Source: Holtermannia corniformis
Taxonomy: Eukaryota > Basidiomycota > Tremellomycetes > Holtermanniales
Assembly (NCBI GenBank): GCA_001599935.1
Contig: BCIJ01000009.1
Location: forward strand, 524,628 to 588,627
Direction: 5' to 3'
DNA: 64,000 nt
Position numbers and translations under genes: made by a program. Below the pieces are notes generated by a model. That model searched no databases. It had not been told where the DNA came from and saw only the letters and a list, made by a program, of their open reading frames with translations. Shown one piece after another: positions 11,869 through 22,700 of this stretch; positions within the stretch are counted from its first letter, which is position 1; each line of letters opens with the position of its first letter.

Positions 11869-13145
11869 TCAGTAAGCTTTGAGGCCGGCAAGCTGCTGTG
11901 CCCGCTCAGACAGCACGGGCGGGACGAGTGGCGCGGAGCGCTCGCCTTCTGGCACAGCGCGGAGCTGCTCGACGGCGCCCGTCAACCGGAAGAGGATGGG
12001 GTCGTGTGACTGCCAACGTCAGCGCGAGTCGAGCGGGTGAGTACAGTGACGTACCGAGCCCTGCTGCCGGCGGGCGAGATCCTGCTTGATCTGAAGCTGG
12101 TCCGCCTCGATATCCGCCGCAGGTTTGTAGCACACGTCTACGACCGATCAGCTTCGTCGCTATCGCCCCAACCACACTCACAGGTCGCGACGCGCGGTTT
12201 GCGGCCCGTCGGCACCGCGCCGTAGTGGATACAGCGCGAGTCCCAGAGGATGACGTCGCCCGGTGCCGCGCACAGCTTTTCCCACTTGCACCCTCGGTCG
12301 TAGAACCATTGGAGCTGGGACGCCGTGTGGTGGTACGAGTCTTTGAGTGACCAACCGCCTTGAGGCGCTTGGTGATCGTGCGATTCGAAAAACTCGTTGT
12401 AGAGCTCGAACGAGCCGCGGAGGACCATGAGACCGCCGTCGTCGGGACCGTTCTCGGCCTGGACGCAGGGTCAATCGGGAGGCGGGTGAACGCTGTTGGT
12501 AAGACTTACGAGGTTCATGATACCTTGGACACAGTGCTTGAAACGACGCAGAGGCGATTGGTCGACGTGTGGCCACGGAGCGCCACCGTTCTGCAATTGC
12601 TCCTTGGGCAGCGGGATCGAAATGTTGGACGCATCGAAAGAGACGAGCAGCTCTTCAGTGCCCCAGATCTTGGCAAACACCTTGATGAGCTCTTGCTCGG
12701 TTCGGATGTCCCACGCAAACTGCTCGTGGTTGACGCCGTGGCGGTTGTACAGGCCGCCACTAGCGCCGTCAGCAATGCAGCTGGCTAGGCAGTAGTGCGC
12801 CGACTAACCGATGGTGGAACGGCAGGTTCTTGACGTCCCAGGTCGATTCGTCGTCGCGCTTGAAGCCAAGGCCAAAGTCTTCGAGCCAGTCAAACATGCG
12901 CTGCTTGTACTCTTCGGCTTTTTCACGCGAGAGTACACCCGGGACGACGGTGAACTGAAGCGCGATCGCGTTAGCCATCGTTTCGCGCTATAGGGCACAT
13001 CTGGCCCACTCACCCCCTCTTTGTCGAGCTCGGGGTACGCCGCTGTCACGGGTACCGTGTGCTGTCCGCGCAACTGCAGCACACCGCTCTTGGGCGGCAC
13101 CACATGGGTCTGAGTGATCGGCTGGTCGGTCGCGATGGGTGCCAT
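11869..13145 (-). CDS. phytanoyl-CoA dioxygenase (PhyH)-like Fe(II)/2-oxoglutarate oxygenase
   Basis: About 330 residues from seven exons. The iron-binding HxD is visible in GGAPWPHVDQSP, and the distal His and 2-oxoglutarate Arg lie in RCIHYGAVPTGRKPR, so the active site looks intact. Other recognisable blocks are PFHHRL..Y near residue 90, WDVRTEQELIKVFAKIWGTEELLVSFD and LRGSFELYNEFFESH. The C-terminal region (ADQLQIKQDLARRQQ, then a short Leu/Ala-rich tail ending GLKAY) is helical. The fungal PhyH family is broad, and many members have unknown substrates. There is no signal peptide. It is convergent with TVP38, 86 bp apart. Confidence 0.82.
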
Positions 13146-13485
13146 GGTGTTGGAGAAGGCTTAGAGGTGGAGGGGGGGGACTCTTGCCCTGCAGCTTTAT
13201 GATGACTCGCCTCGAAGGCGACACCGAAGTTTAGCCGTTTGGCGCGTTGCCGCTTTCGGTCGAGGGCCGGTCAAGCCGAGGAGAAATCACGGAGATGAGC
13301 GACGGCGGGCTTCGGCAGTGTGGGCATCGGTGGCAACAAGGCAGATGACCTGCTGCAGACTCGAAGGATTCTCCGGAACTAACAAGGTGTCAGGTCGAAG
13401 CCAACGAAATGAATCATCGCCGGAGAGGTTGCTCTGGGCACGGCTCGTGATGTCGCTACATGTCATGATATACAATGTTTAATTC

Positions 13486-14749
13486 TCATCTCGCCTCACT
13501 CGTCAGGTCATTGATGATCCGACTACAGACGCCCACGGCGTCCTTGACGGCTTCCCTATCCGCCTGCCTGGCTCGATCGAGATAGCGCGAGAGAAAGCGG
13601 TCGGGATGGAAGGCGAGGATAGCGTCACGCAAGACCTTCTTCTTGTCCTTTTCCTTTGCGTCGACGTCGATGGCGTCTGACGAGCTGGCGCCGGTGCCCG
13701 CGGGCATCCCGACGAGCGAGAAGAGAAAGCTGCGGATCGCACTGGGCTCGAGATCAGCCAGTTGGACGCGACTCGCACCGGCAGGACGATAGATTGGCCA
13801 GGGAAAGTCTGCGAACCCGAGCTCGGGCAGGGCGACACCCGTGCCGCCACTGATGATCCGTTGGCCTTCTTTCAGTGCACGCCAGCGTCGATCGTACTCG
13901 TCGACCTCTTTGCGCCAGTCGAGAGCGTTTGCACGAGCTTGACCTTCCTCGCGCTCACGCCGCATCGCCCGATCGCGTTTCTTTGCCTCTCGCTTGAGTT
14001 CGGCCATGCGCTCTGCTTCCTCTTCTTCGGCTTTGGCTCGAGCTTTGGCCGCCTTGCGCGCTTGTTCCTCCTTCTTTTTCTGCGCCTCTGCTTGCCGTGC
14101 AAGCTCTTCGGCGTGCAAGCGGCGGTACATGCCGTCGCGTATATACTCGGCATATGCGTCCTCGTCGAGATCGTCTGGCGGCCGACCGCTACGACTTGAC
14201 TCTGGTGTATCTGACGCTCCTCGTGCTGCGTTCCGCACATGACGTGGGATATGCAGGTACCCTCCACGGCCATGGCCGTCATCACCAGCCGAGAGTCCAA
14301 TCTGATGATCCGGGTCATAGGCCCGGATCTGCTCCTGCTCCATCCATCGCAGCCGCTCCTCCAGTTCAGCCGCCTCGAGTTCGTCTTTGTAGCCTTTGCG
14401 TCTTGGCGAGACGCTGCGCGACTTGTGCCGTGCTGGTCCGTGCCGCGGCGGGGTGATCGACTCGTCTCGTGCTCGTAGCGGCGATTGTAGGTGAAAGCGC
14501 GAGGACGCGGCCGGTGCAGGGGGTGATTGACTGAAACGAGGGGGTGGCAGCCCATTCGCCTTGTACACCTTGCGTGTCTCTTTGCGGATCCGCTTTTGCT
14601 CGCGGCGGTAGTGACGCTCGTACCGGTCGGCTTTGGTCTCTTTCCTAGTCAATGTCAGCCCTCTGAAACGCAGACAAGCACGCTGGACCGACTGACAGCC
14701 TGATTTTGGTTGGTTTTGGGACGGTATACTCGTCTTCGCCATCTTGCAT
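13486..14749 (-). CDS. NFKBIL1-like / J-domain-related protein
   Basis: About 400 residues. The preferred start (ATG at 14749) gives MQDGEDEYTVPKPTKIRL, spliced over a ~50-nt intron to KETKADRYERHYRREQKR; reading through instead from an overlapping ATG gives an unlikely N-terminus. A long, strongly basic/acidic coiled coil (AEEEEAERMAELKREAKKR and neighbours) is followed by EYDRRWRALKEG, ADFPWPIY, IRSFLFSL, KKVLRDAILAFHPDRFLSRYL and a helix ending CSRIINDL. That order is the same as in NF-kappa-B inhibitor-like protein 1 relatives, where AFHPDRF replaces the HPD of a true J domain. The human relative is linked to mRNA processing; the function in fungi is unknown. Confidence 0.72.
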
Positions 14750-14844
14750 TGTCTCTCACGACACGCAGCTTGCTCCAAGCCGTGTGCTGGCGCCCGTGGT
14801 GCTCTTCGGTCGCTGGTGATCGTGTCGCCACCCATTCACTCTGA

Positions 14845-14880
14845 GGGGGTTAACATCCTTAACCCCTTTTCGGCGTTTCA
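14845..14880 (+). promoter_or_regulatory. GGGGGTTAAC palindrome and CGGCGTTT box upstream of eEF1B
   Basis: An inverted repeat GGGGTTAA (14846-14853) / TTAACCCC (14859-14866) is followed by TTTT and CGGCGTTTCA (14871-14880). It lies about 105 bp upstream of the eEF1B ATG. Related elements lie upstream of the eL42 gene, so this is a candidate element of translation-gene promoters (inference). Confidence 0.45.
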
Positions 14881-14957
14881 CTCTACAACGCCGAGAAATG
14901 TCCACCGTGCGTTACGACTTTCCACAGCTCACCCTCCTCCCACCCATCTCATCCAAA

Positions 14958-15941
14958 ATGGTCGCCATCACTCAACTCGAGCAGCACCTCGCCACCCGCT
15001 CCTACCTCGTCGGGTACGTCTCTGTCTCTCTGCCACGATACACAGCCGCCAGCTTGCCAGCCTCGTATGATGATCCCAAAGTTTTGGTCCGTGTTTCCGA
15101 GCTCAGCGGCTTAAGACCCCGCGCTCTATAGCAGTGAAGACACTTTTATTCCAAACTTTCTGACTCTGGCATGCGGCTGTGTCCTTTCTTGTTGCTGAAA
15201 TGATAGAGCTGACCGCTTTGTAGCTACGAGCCCACCTCGGCCGACGTTGAGGAGTTCAAGGCTGTTGGCGGTGAGTGATCCTTTGATTTAGACTTTATGA
15301 TCCTGACTCGTTGCCTCGCCTCAGCCGCGCCCTCGGCCACCGAGTACCCCCACACTGCTCGCTGGTACAAGCACATTGCCTCGTTCGAGGCAGAGCACGC
15401 CTCGCTCCCCGCCGCCTCGTCGCCCTTCGCCGGCTCGTCCAAGGCTGCCGCTGCCCCCGCTGCCGACGACGAGGATGACGACGACGAGGTCGACCTCTTT
15501 GGATCGGACGATGAAGAAGCCGATGCCGAAGCTGAGAAGCTCAAGAACGAGCGTGTCGCCGCCTACCAGGCCACCAAGGCCAAGCAAGCCGCTGACAAGA
15601 TTGCCGCCGGCAAGACCTTGGCCGTTGCCAAGTCGGTCGTCACCCTCGCTGTCAAGCCGTGGGACGACGAGACCGACATGGCCGAGCTCGAGAAGGAGGT
15701 CCGTGCGATCGAGAAGGAGGGTCTCGTTTGGGGTGCCTCCAAGCTCGTTGCCGTCGGTCAGTAGCCTCCAATCTCTGTCAGCATACAACGCTCACACAAC
15801 GCAGGTTACGGTATCAAGATGCTCCAGATCACCCTCGTCATCGAGGATGACCTCATCTCGCTTACCGACCTCGAGGAGCAGATCCAGGAGATTGAGGAGT
15901 ACGTCCAGTCGACCGACGTCCTCGCCATGCAGAAGCTTTAA
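14958..15941 (+). CDS. EFB1: translation elongation factor eEF1B alpha (GDP/GTP exchange factor)
   Basis: The nucleotide exchange factor that recharges eEF1A with GTP; about 222 residues, normal for the family. A GST-C-like N-terminus ([26 protein letters not shown]) and [10 protein letters not shown] are followed by the acidic linker with [17 protein letters not shown], then the catalytic GEF domain: [45 protein letters not shown], ending in LAMQKL. There are three introns. The first (15015-15223, 209 nt) is four times longer than usual in this genome, as is common for highly expressed translation genes. The start is ATG in AAAATGG. Confidence 0.97.
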
Positions 15942-16099
15942 GCGCTGTCGGTTGCTAGAGGGTTTGTAGTGTGTAGTGTGATGAGATCTTGTCATGACAG
16001 CCAGCCTGGGAATCTGAACCCGTGCAGGTGGCTGAAAATTCGAAGCTGACATGTGCAATCGCATGCGGCAGGCAGCATCCAGCTCCAGTACCTTCCAGC
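15942..16099. other. intergenic spacer
   Basis: A short gap between the convergent eEF1B gene and the first small ORFan. It contains the 3' ends of both genes; no other feature is seen. Confidence 0.6.
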
Positions 16100-16405
16100 T
16101 CATGCCCCCAAGCAGCCTGAGATCTTCCGATAAAGCGCTTGCTTATAATGCCGCGGACAGTTGCTGAGGATCACGTTCCACGCACGCCCAAAGTCAGCAT
16201 TCACCGCTGGATCCAAGCATGGCTTGCCGTCTGTGTCGGTGAAGTGGAGCGTATAGTGAACAGAACCCCCCACTTTCTCGACCGATACTGGATAGCACAC
16301 CATTGTCGTCTGGGTTTCATTCAGCGTGAGCGTAATCCTGCCATCTTCTGGTGGATCCTTGACAAGATCGTCAGTCATATAGATGCCGCAGACTTCGGTG
16401 GGCAT
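16100..16405 (-). CDS. small ORFan A (101 aa), member of a local paralogous family
   Basis: An intronless ATG-to-TGA frame with no match I recognise. The product has an N-terminal stretch, then alternating polar/hydrophobic beta-type segments (GRITLTLNE, MVCYPVSVEKV, SVHYTLHFTDTDGKP), and a C-terminal helix (FGRAWNVIL .. HYKQALYRKI). The same order G-x-[IL]-x-[LF] / P-x-S / aromatic strand / Trp-or-Phe helix / Y-[KR]-x-x-L recurs in the ORFs at 16709-17035 and 18309-18620 and in a broken copy at 18815-19078, all on this strand. There is no signal peptide, membrane segment or cysteine pattern. The resemblance supports real coding; the function is unknown. Confidence 0.55.
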   Translation of the reverse strand: MPTEVCGIYMTDDLVKDPPEDGRITLTLNETQTTMVCYPVSVEKVGGSVHYTLHFTDTDGKPCLDPAVNADFGRAWNVILSNCPRHYKQALYRKISGCLGA

Positions 16406-16708
16406 TGGATTGGCTTGATGGCGATTGGAGACCTCCCCCTGCTCACTTTATCCTGCGGAGGATCATGACCGCCAAGCGAAGGCTTCAACCCCAGGGGATC
16501 GCAATATAGAGTCACCTTTTACCTGCGACTGCCCGCGTGCCTTCCGTTGTTGCGACGTGATTAGTCAAAAGAGCTCTTGAGATCTCACATGGCGCGCTTG
16601 GCTTCTGCTGCGGCGCATTGAATTTGTGCATACTACAGATGATCACTCCTGCATCAGGCGCAGCAGCGCGTACTAGTCGTAGGGACCCTAAGCAGCCGAT
16701 GGGTCCGT
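16406..16708. other. intergenic spacer between ORFans A and B
   Basis: No coding frame or RNA gene could be supported. A TATATT-like stretch on the minus strand near 16505 could serve as a promoter for ORFan A. Confidence 0.4.
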
Positions 16709-17035
16709 CTAACCAGACTGGCCATAAATATCGTGCAGCGACTTCCTGTAGTCTTGGCTTTGAATTGCATCTTTGAATATGATGTGGCCGTATCCGTTGA
16801 CCCTCTTATCTTCGCATTCGGCTCCAGTACCAGTGACCGTGACTACGAGTTGGAATTCCGGACCGTCGTGTTCCGGGACCCAAATGGAGGACTCTGGTTT
16901 GATCTGATAAATTGGACCCCCTTCCAAACTTTGAAATCTGATGGCCCCATCCGCAGGTAAGTCGTCTGTAGAGGACGTAGTAGGCTTGCCGTTGCTATCC
17001 AAGCGGTTGAACTTCCTGGACATTGCAGTGTGCAT
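16709..17035 (-). CDS. small ORFan B (about 104-108 aa), paralog of A and C
   Basis: An intronless frame; the start is either ATG 17035 or the in-frame ATG at 17023. The Ser/Thr-rich N-terminus leads into DLPADGAIRFQ, YQIKPESS, FQLVVTVTGTG and a C-terminal helix with IIFKDAIQSQDYRKSLHDIYG. These line up with the strands and helix of ORFans A and C despite low identity. The segment PADGAIRF is closest to PANGAISF in the broken copy at 18815-19078. No targeting signal and no known domain; the function is unknown. Confidence 0.55.
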   Translation of the reverse strand: MHTAMSRKFNRLDSNGKPTTSSTDDLPADGAIRFQSLEGGPIYQIKPESSIWVPEHDGPEFQLVVTVTGTGAECEDKRVNGYGHIIFKDAIQSQDYRKSLHDIYGQSG

Positions 17036-18308
17036 CACACCCTACAGCTGCAGTGGCATTTATCCTGCTCTAGGCAGGGGAGCCTTCGCGTGCGCTGCGC
17101 GGATGTGAAATTTGATCCTTTCTGGGTGAGCTCAGCTGGGTTTTGCCCGCATGGTCCTATGTCTAGGACTTCTGATCGCAGGCGTATAGCCGGGCCCGCG
17201 GGTCGCCAAGGCTGATAGCGAGAGAACAGAGTAGTGCGCTCCCTTCTCATGTGGCCTCACGGGTACTCGAAGAAGGCGTCACCCGTGCATTGCGAAAGGA
17301 TCGCCTCCTTGCAGCGCACTACTTTTTTCTCTCGTTCGCTACCAGGCCAGCAGCTTGCGCAAAAAGAGACTTGATGACACGCTCCACGCTCCTCAAGTGT
17401 CGCACCATCAGTATCCACGTGCTTTAGCGGCACAGAAAAAACTATCCGAGTTCGTGCGGGTATGCTTACGAGGCGTCAAATTCTTGGGCACCAAGCCTAG
17501 CAGTCAAAGCTCATTCGGAGTCTTTTTAAATCTTCTGCAGTGCCAGGTGCTCTGCGCAGCCTTGGCTGATGTCCCGCCTACGGATAGCTCGGCTGTCGTC
17601 GTGTTCGGGGGAATCCCGCCCACCCGCACCGGCAGACACGTGATGCATGGCGCAAGACGTGGCTCCAACAGGCCATAAAGTACAACTCGTAGGCAACTGA
17701 AACGGAGCGCAGACAAAAAGGGGAAAGAGGAGGAAGAAGGGGAGGATGGCGGGTGAACCTTTGAGCTTGCAGCCGTCTCGATGATGGCGAAAAGACGATT
17801 GAGCCAATCTCGAAACCGTCCCTTAGGCGATTCTGGCGAAACTGCCAGAAATGCCAAAAGACGGAGGCGGCTAGCAAGCTCATAGCGCCTCGCTAACACA
17901 TGCTCTCCCGTCCAACGCTTTTCGGCACGGAGACTTCACTTGTAATCGCTTTCGCCAACCCTCGTGCCTGACGTTGGTGCATGTTGAAGCGCACTGATCT
18001 GATTTATTGAGATACAGTAGAGGTCAGGGTGGGACGTTGTGCTCGCTTGTGCTGTGTGTGCCATCGTCCCGAAGGTATTGATATCAGGGTGTAATCACGA
18101 AGCCGTCTGCGCCTTGCGATGATAGCTCCACTCGAGCTGTGATGCCTCACAACAGAAGCAGTGTTCCTTGGTCCTGCATCTCAATGGAAGCGCACTGTCA
18201 CTCCTGTCAACCGCGCAGGGCAGGATCACGAAGCCTCTGAGATCAAGCTTGCATGGCAGCATCCCACACGGGCAGCACTCGAAAGCCTTCACCTGCGGGG
18301 CGTCTGCG
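17036..18308. other. gene-poor stretch of about 1.3 kb within the ORFan island
   Basis: No reading frame here is convincing; the longer ones give low-complexity Ser/Pro or Arg-rich products without family resemblance. The one clear structure is the nested inverted repeat at 17217-17340, listed separately. Confidence 0.5.
17217..17340. repeat. nested inverted repeat (hairpin-forming, MITE-like or structured RNA)
   Basis: The outer arms CGAGAGAA (17219-17226) and GTAGTGCGCT (17231-17240) are exactly complementary to AGCGCACTAC (17313-17322) and TTCTCTCG (17327-17334), leaving a symmetric 4x4 internal loop. Inside the 72-nt loop is a second stem, CACGGGT (17258-17264) with ACCCGTG (17281-17287). 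A run of six T (17323-17328) sits in the right arm and could end a Pol III transcript on the + strand. No coding frame crosses it sensibly. Confidence 0.6.
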
Positions 18309-18620
18309 TCATGCACTCACTGTATCCTTCGCAAAGTTGTCCAGTATCCTTTGCTTTTCCTCCCTTGATATCCTCTGCAGCGCTTGATTCCACACAAGCG
18401 CGGCAACCTTCCTAAGACTATCGTCTTCAATCACCGCGTCACTCTCGACATCAATCACCTTGCACTCCCAGACAACTTCGTTCTGTTCGGCTATGACTCT
18501 GTACGATGTCGGCACGACCCGGACTTCTGTATCGCCAATCGTGAATTGTAGCGAGCCGTTGTCGGAGATCTGTGGCGGCGACAGCCATTCGAGCTGTGCG
18601 ATGGTATGCGTGCTTGTCAT
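18309..18620 (-). CDS. small ORFan C (103 aa), paralog of A and B
   Basis: An intronless ATG-to-TGA frame. The product starts MTSTHTIAQLEWLSPP and continues with the family pattern: NGSLQFTIGD, VRVVPTSYRVI, VVWECKVIDVES, then a C-terminal helix VAALVWNQALQRISREEKQRIL. It is acidic overall, without signal peptide or membrane span. Of the three intact copies it has the most regular alternating hydrophobic strand pattern, suggesting a small folded domain. I recognise no family. Confidence 0.57.
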   Translation of the reverse strand: MTSTHTIAQLEWLSPPQISDNGSLQFTIGDTEVRVVPTSYRVIAEQNEVVWECKVIDVESDAVIEDDSLRKVAALVWNQALQRISREEKQRILDNFAKDTVSA

Positions 18621-18814
18621 GAAGAAGATGTATCGTACGTAGCGGGTACTTAGGGACCAAGAAGCCTACGCAGCTCTAGAAGGCGGTTAGTCGAACATGT
18701 CTTAGAGATCGCCGATGGCTCTCCTTTCTTGTGAACAAGCGCCAAGTGGAAGACGTGGCCGTGCATGCATTCGCGTCTGTGATGAGGGTGTACTATGACT
18801 AGCTGCTCTCCCGA

Positions 18815-19078
18815 CTAGGCAGCAAACTGGCTCTGAAGTGTCTCCTGAAGGTACAGCGGGTGACGACTCAACAGCCCTACCCCCGCATGGGCTTCCCCGG
18901 TAGCAAGACTATCTTCTATCTGCCTGCCAGTCGCGTTATCCGTCAAGACGATGGCCTAGCTCTACTGGCTGCTAAGGCGGCTACACGAGGCCGGCCGGCA
19001 GGTGACAGCTCGGTGATCCATCCTGAACGAAATGGCCCCGTTTGCTGGCATCTGGTAGTCGTCTTCGATTTCCAGCAT
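18815..19078 (-). pseudogene. broken fourth copy (D) of the small ORFan family
   Basis: One frame carries the family pattern end to end (MPANGAISFRM, TCRPAS, AIVLTDNATG, GVGLLSRHPLYLQETL) but is interrupted by two in-frame TAG codons two positions apart, just after RPASCSRLSSQ. The spacing before and after the stops matches intact copies, so these look like point-mutation stops rather than an intron; the only GT..AG pair nearby would be about 30 nt and would shift the frame. The start (ATG 19078) is uncertain. It lies next to the GDB1 promoter region. Confidence 0.45.
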
Positions 19079-19700
19079 TCGTAGACCGGTGCTGACATCC
19101 TGTACGTGTTCAGTGTTTGACAGTCGTCGGTCACGAAACAGGCGGTTTGTATACTGAGTGACCCGCGAAGGCATCCCACAGATGAGGTTCCCCGTCGGAC
19201 TGCAGCGAAATGCCGAAGGATCGCACGAACCTTGTGACACACGATGCACCGTTTCCACACAGAGTCGAGCGGTCACGCCGTAGACGTCCCGAGGCCTGTA
19301 TACTCCACACTGACTGTCTCCCGCCTGCTGCTGTGGTCGAGCCCCGATGGGAACCGCAGGGTCAGTGGCGGCCTCCGCTCAGGGCGATGGTTGTAAAGGC
19401 ACATGCTCCTTTGTCCATCGCATCGCGACGGCAACGGCCATATGTAGTGCAGTCTTGTGGTCACAACGTGTTGGTAGCTAGTCTCCATCACTAGCTCATC
19501 GATTAGAGCATTCCAACCAGCACATCCAGGCTTGCGATCAATCAACAAGCTCGTTTTGCACGTACGTGACGTCGCCCGTCCGTGTTGCTGCCACTGACGT
19601 GCGTTTCGTAAAGTGAGCACCGAAACCGGGCGTCGCGCCCTGTCGATTCCTCAACTCGTTGCCCAACAGTCAGCTCGGCCCAAGCTGCAACCTGAACCTC
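19079..19700. other. intergenic region upstream of GDB1
   Basis: It contains the 5' side of the broken ORFan D and the GDB1 leader. A minus-strand open frame at about 19273-19620 gives an Arg-rich product with no resemblance to known proteins. No RNA gene was recognised. Confidence 0.4.
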
Positions 19701-22700
19701 ATGCCGTCCAAAGCAAAGCAGCTCGTCGAGAGCGTCAAGGACGCCGTCACACGCTCAGACGCGCCAAAGGGGCTCAAGCTCCCGGAGAGCAACGGTGCCC
19801 CGAGCGCGACCAGTGCAGTCAAGACGCCAAAGACCCCCGCTGATGAGGCTGTCACCTTCTTCTCGGGTGAGAGACGGCAAGGCGAGGAGCCGGTGCAGGT
19901 CTGGGAGCTCGTACTGGAGGATGATGGAGGACCAGGAGAGGGCAAGTCGGTGAGTGGTTGGGATGGATGATGGATCGACTTCAGGGAGCTCGACTGATCA
20001 TACTAGTACATTCGCCTGCCTCCACCGACGACACCTTACATTCTGCGGTTCTCACTCCGGCCAGGAACCCAAGTGACACGCAATGGCGTTCTCAAGTCGG
20101 ATTTTCCAATCGACGGTGGGGTCTTTGCTCGTGATGAGTGGAAGGAGAAGAAGTTGCCTTCGGACGTCAGCAAGTGGGTCCCCCACGCTCTGAAGAGACC
20201 CGGCTGACCCCTCAGACCGATCCAGGTCGATCTGCCCATCTCTGCGCCGGGTGCGTTCTGCTACTTTTTCGAACACGACAGTGCGACCCCGGGGGAGCAG
20301 CGGATTCAGACACGCAAAGGCTTCTTCAACGTCGACCCTTTGATCAGCCTGCTTGCACGGACACCGTTCTTCCCTGAACAGTCGTACGAGCCGACTGGCA
20401 AGTCACTATTGCAAGATTCGACTTCTGGTGCCGTCCTTGGGACATCCCAGAACTACCCACTCGACGCACTTGCCATCATCTCCATCATCCCGAAATGGCA
20501 AGGGCCACTCGCCAACTGGGAGTCTTACCTCGCCGAAGCCTCGCGAAGGGGATACAACATGATCCACTACTGCCCATTGCAGACGCGAGGGCAGTCGGGC
20601 TCGCCGTACAGTATCTATGACCAGCTGGCGTTTGACAAGACGTTGCTCGAGGGAGGGATCGCGCTCAAGGATGGCGGACAGGAGCAGATTGCCAAGATTC
20701 TGGCGTTTGCAAAGGACAAGTTTGGCTTGGGCTCCGTGACGGATGTCGTGTTGAACCACACGGCGGATAACTCGCCGTGGCTGCAGGATCACCCCGAGGC
20801 TGGTGAGTGGCAACGCCATAGTACTGATCAAGGCTAACGCAAGCAGGCTACTCACCGGCCAACTCGCCGCACCTTGCCCCCGCGCTCGAGCTCGACGATG
20901 CGATGTTGGCATTGACGGCTCAGCTGCCTGCCCTCGGTCTGCCAACCACCCTCCACTCAGAGGCCGACCTCAAGATACTAATGCCCGCGATTCAAGAGGC
21001 CATCACCAAGCTGCGCCTGTGGGAATACTACGTCTTTGACGTCGAGTCATCCGTCAAAGCCGTCGCTGCTGCTCTTGAGCAAGGCCAAGTCAAACCCTGG
21101 ACCGGCGCGCCGATCCAACACGGTCTCTCAGCAGAGCAGCTCGCATGGATTCTACTCGCCAACAAAGACATTGTGCAAAACTACCAGTCTTACGGCGAGC
21201 GCTTCGGGACAAAGGTTGAGCCGGCTGTCGCGGCGGGCTTCATCAAGGCTGCGAGTGGGCACGCAACTGCGCCAGATTTGGCGGCAAAGTGGGGCAAGGT
21301 GCTTGATGTGCTCAATGTCGATCTCTACCGCGAGGTCGAGGACGATGTCAAGGCTGCGGTCGACGCGATCGAGGGTCGTCTCAAGTTTACCCGTCTTGAG
21401 GGTAATGGGCCGAAGCTCGGCGAGATCAACGAGAAGTAGGTTGATCCAATCGAGCGTACTATATCATATTGACACGTACAGGAACCCGCTGATTGAGACG
21501 TACTTTACTCGACTGCCGCAGAATGACAAGACGGCCAAGTTCCCCAAGAACGCGCTCTCGCTTGCCAACAACGGCTGGATGTGGGCCGCGGACCCGCTCA
21601 AGAACTTTGCAGAGGCGCCGTCAAAGGCCTACCTTCGTCGGCAGGTCATTGTCTGGGGCGATTGCGTCAAGCTTCGCTATGGCGCCGGTCCGGAAGACAA
21701 CCCGTGGCTCTGGGACCACATGATTGAATATGCCGAATTGCTTGCGAGCATGTTTGATGGCTTCCGCTTGGACAACTGCCACTCTACGCCGCTCCACTTG
21801 GGTGTCAAGATCATTGACAAGGCAAGGGCCGTCAACCCAAACCTCTATGTCATGGCCGAGTTGTTCACAGGGAGCGAGGAGATGGACCTCAAGTTTGTCA
21901 GTCGGCTCGGCATCAACAGTCTGGTACGCGAGGCGTACAACGGCCATGACAACAAGGAGTTCTCACGGCTCTTGTACCGCTTTGGCGTCGGCAAGCCCAT
22001 CGGTATGTCATGATTTAAAACCCAAGTTTGCGCTTACCCCTGCCTCAGGCTCGATGGACGCTGCGTGCCTCACCAGCACCGACGAGCTCGAGTCACCGAC
22101 CGGTCGCGGCCCGACTCGACCGTGCCAAATCACCCCGCTCAACGGCTCAAGCCCGCACGCTGTATTCTACGACGTCACACACGACAACGAGACGCCGCTT
22201 CACAAGCGCACAGCCGAGGACGCGCTCTCGACCGGAGCTCTCGTCACATTCACAAAGGCCGCACTGGGTTCCAACAAAGGCTTTGACGATCTGTACCCCA
22301 AGCTGCTCGATGTCGTCAGCGACGAGCGCTTGTACGCTCTGACGGATGGAACCGAACAGGGTGGGATCGGTCGCGTGAAGCGTATCTTGAATCACCTGCA
22401 TGCCGAGATGATGACGGGCGGGTTTTCGGAGGGTCATGTGCACGAGGAGGGAGAGGTGAGTGATTGCCATGCTGTGCTACCTCAGAAATTGATTAGCTAT
22501 AGTATATCGTCATCCACCGCGTACACCCGATCACGCACAAGGGCTTCTTGCTCATTGCGCACACTGCGTTCCCGGGCACAAAAGGCCGCGGATGGAGTGA
22601 GTGGTATCTGCAAGCGCAAGTCATCTTCTGACAAGTCGCAGTCAAACCCGTCAAGCTCAGCAGAACCAAGGTCGACTTCATCTTTGGCGCTGGGATTGAG

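Noticed and set aside
14749..14835. In-frame extension of the NFKBIL1-like gene up to 14835
   Set aside because: It requires reading through the first intron in another frame and gives an atypical N-terminus; the spliced ATG at 14749 fits the family better.
19440..19600. Possible C-terminal fragment of a fifth ORFan copy (GWNALIDELV..SYQHVV)
   Set aside because: Only a weak resemblance to the family helix; no strands upstream and it abuts the GDB1 leader. Not enough to call.
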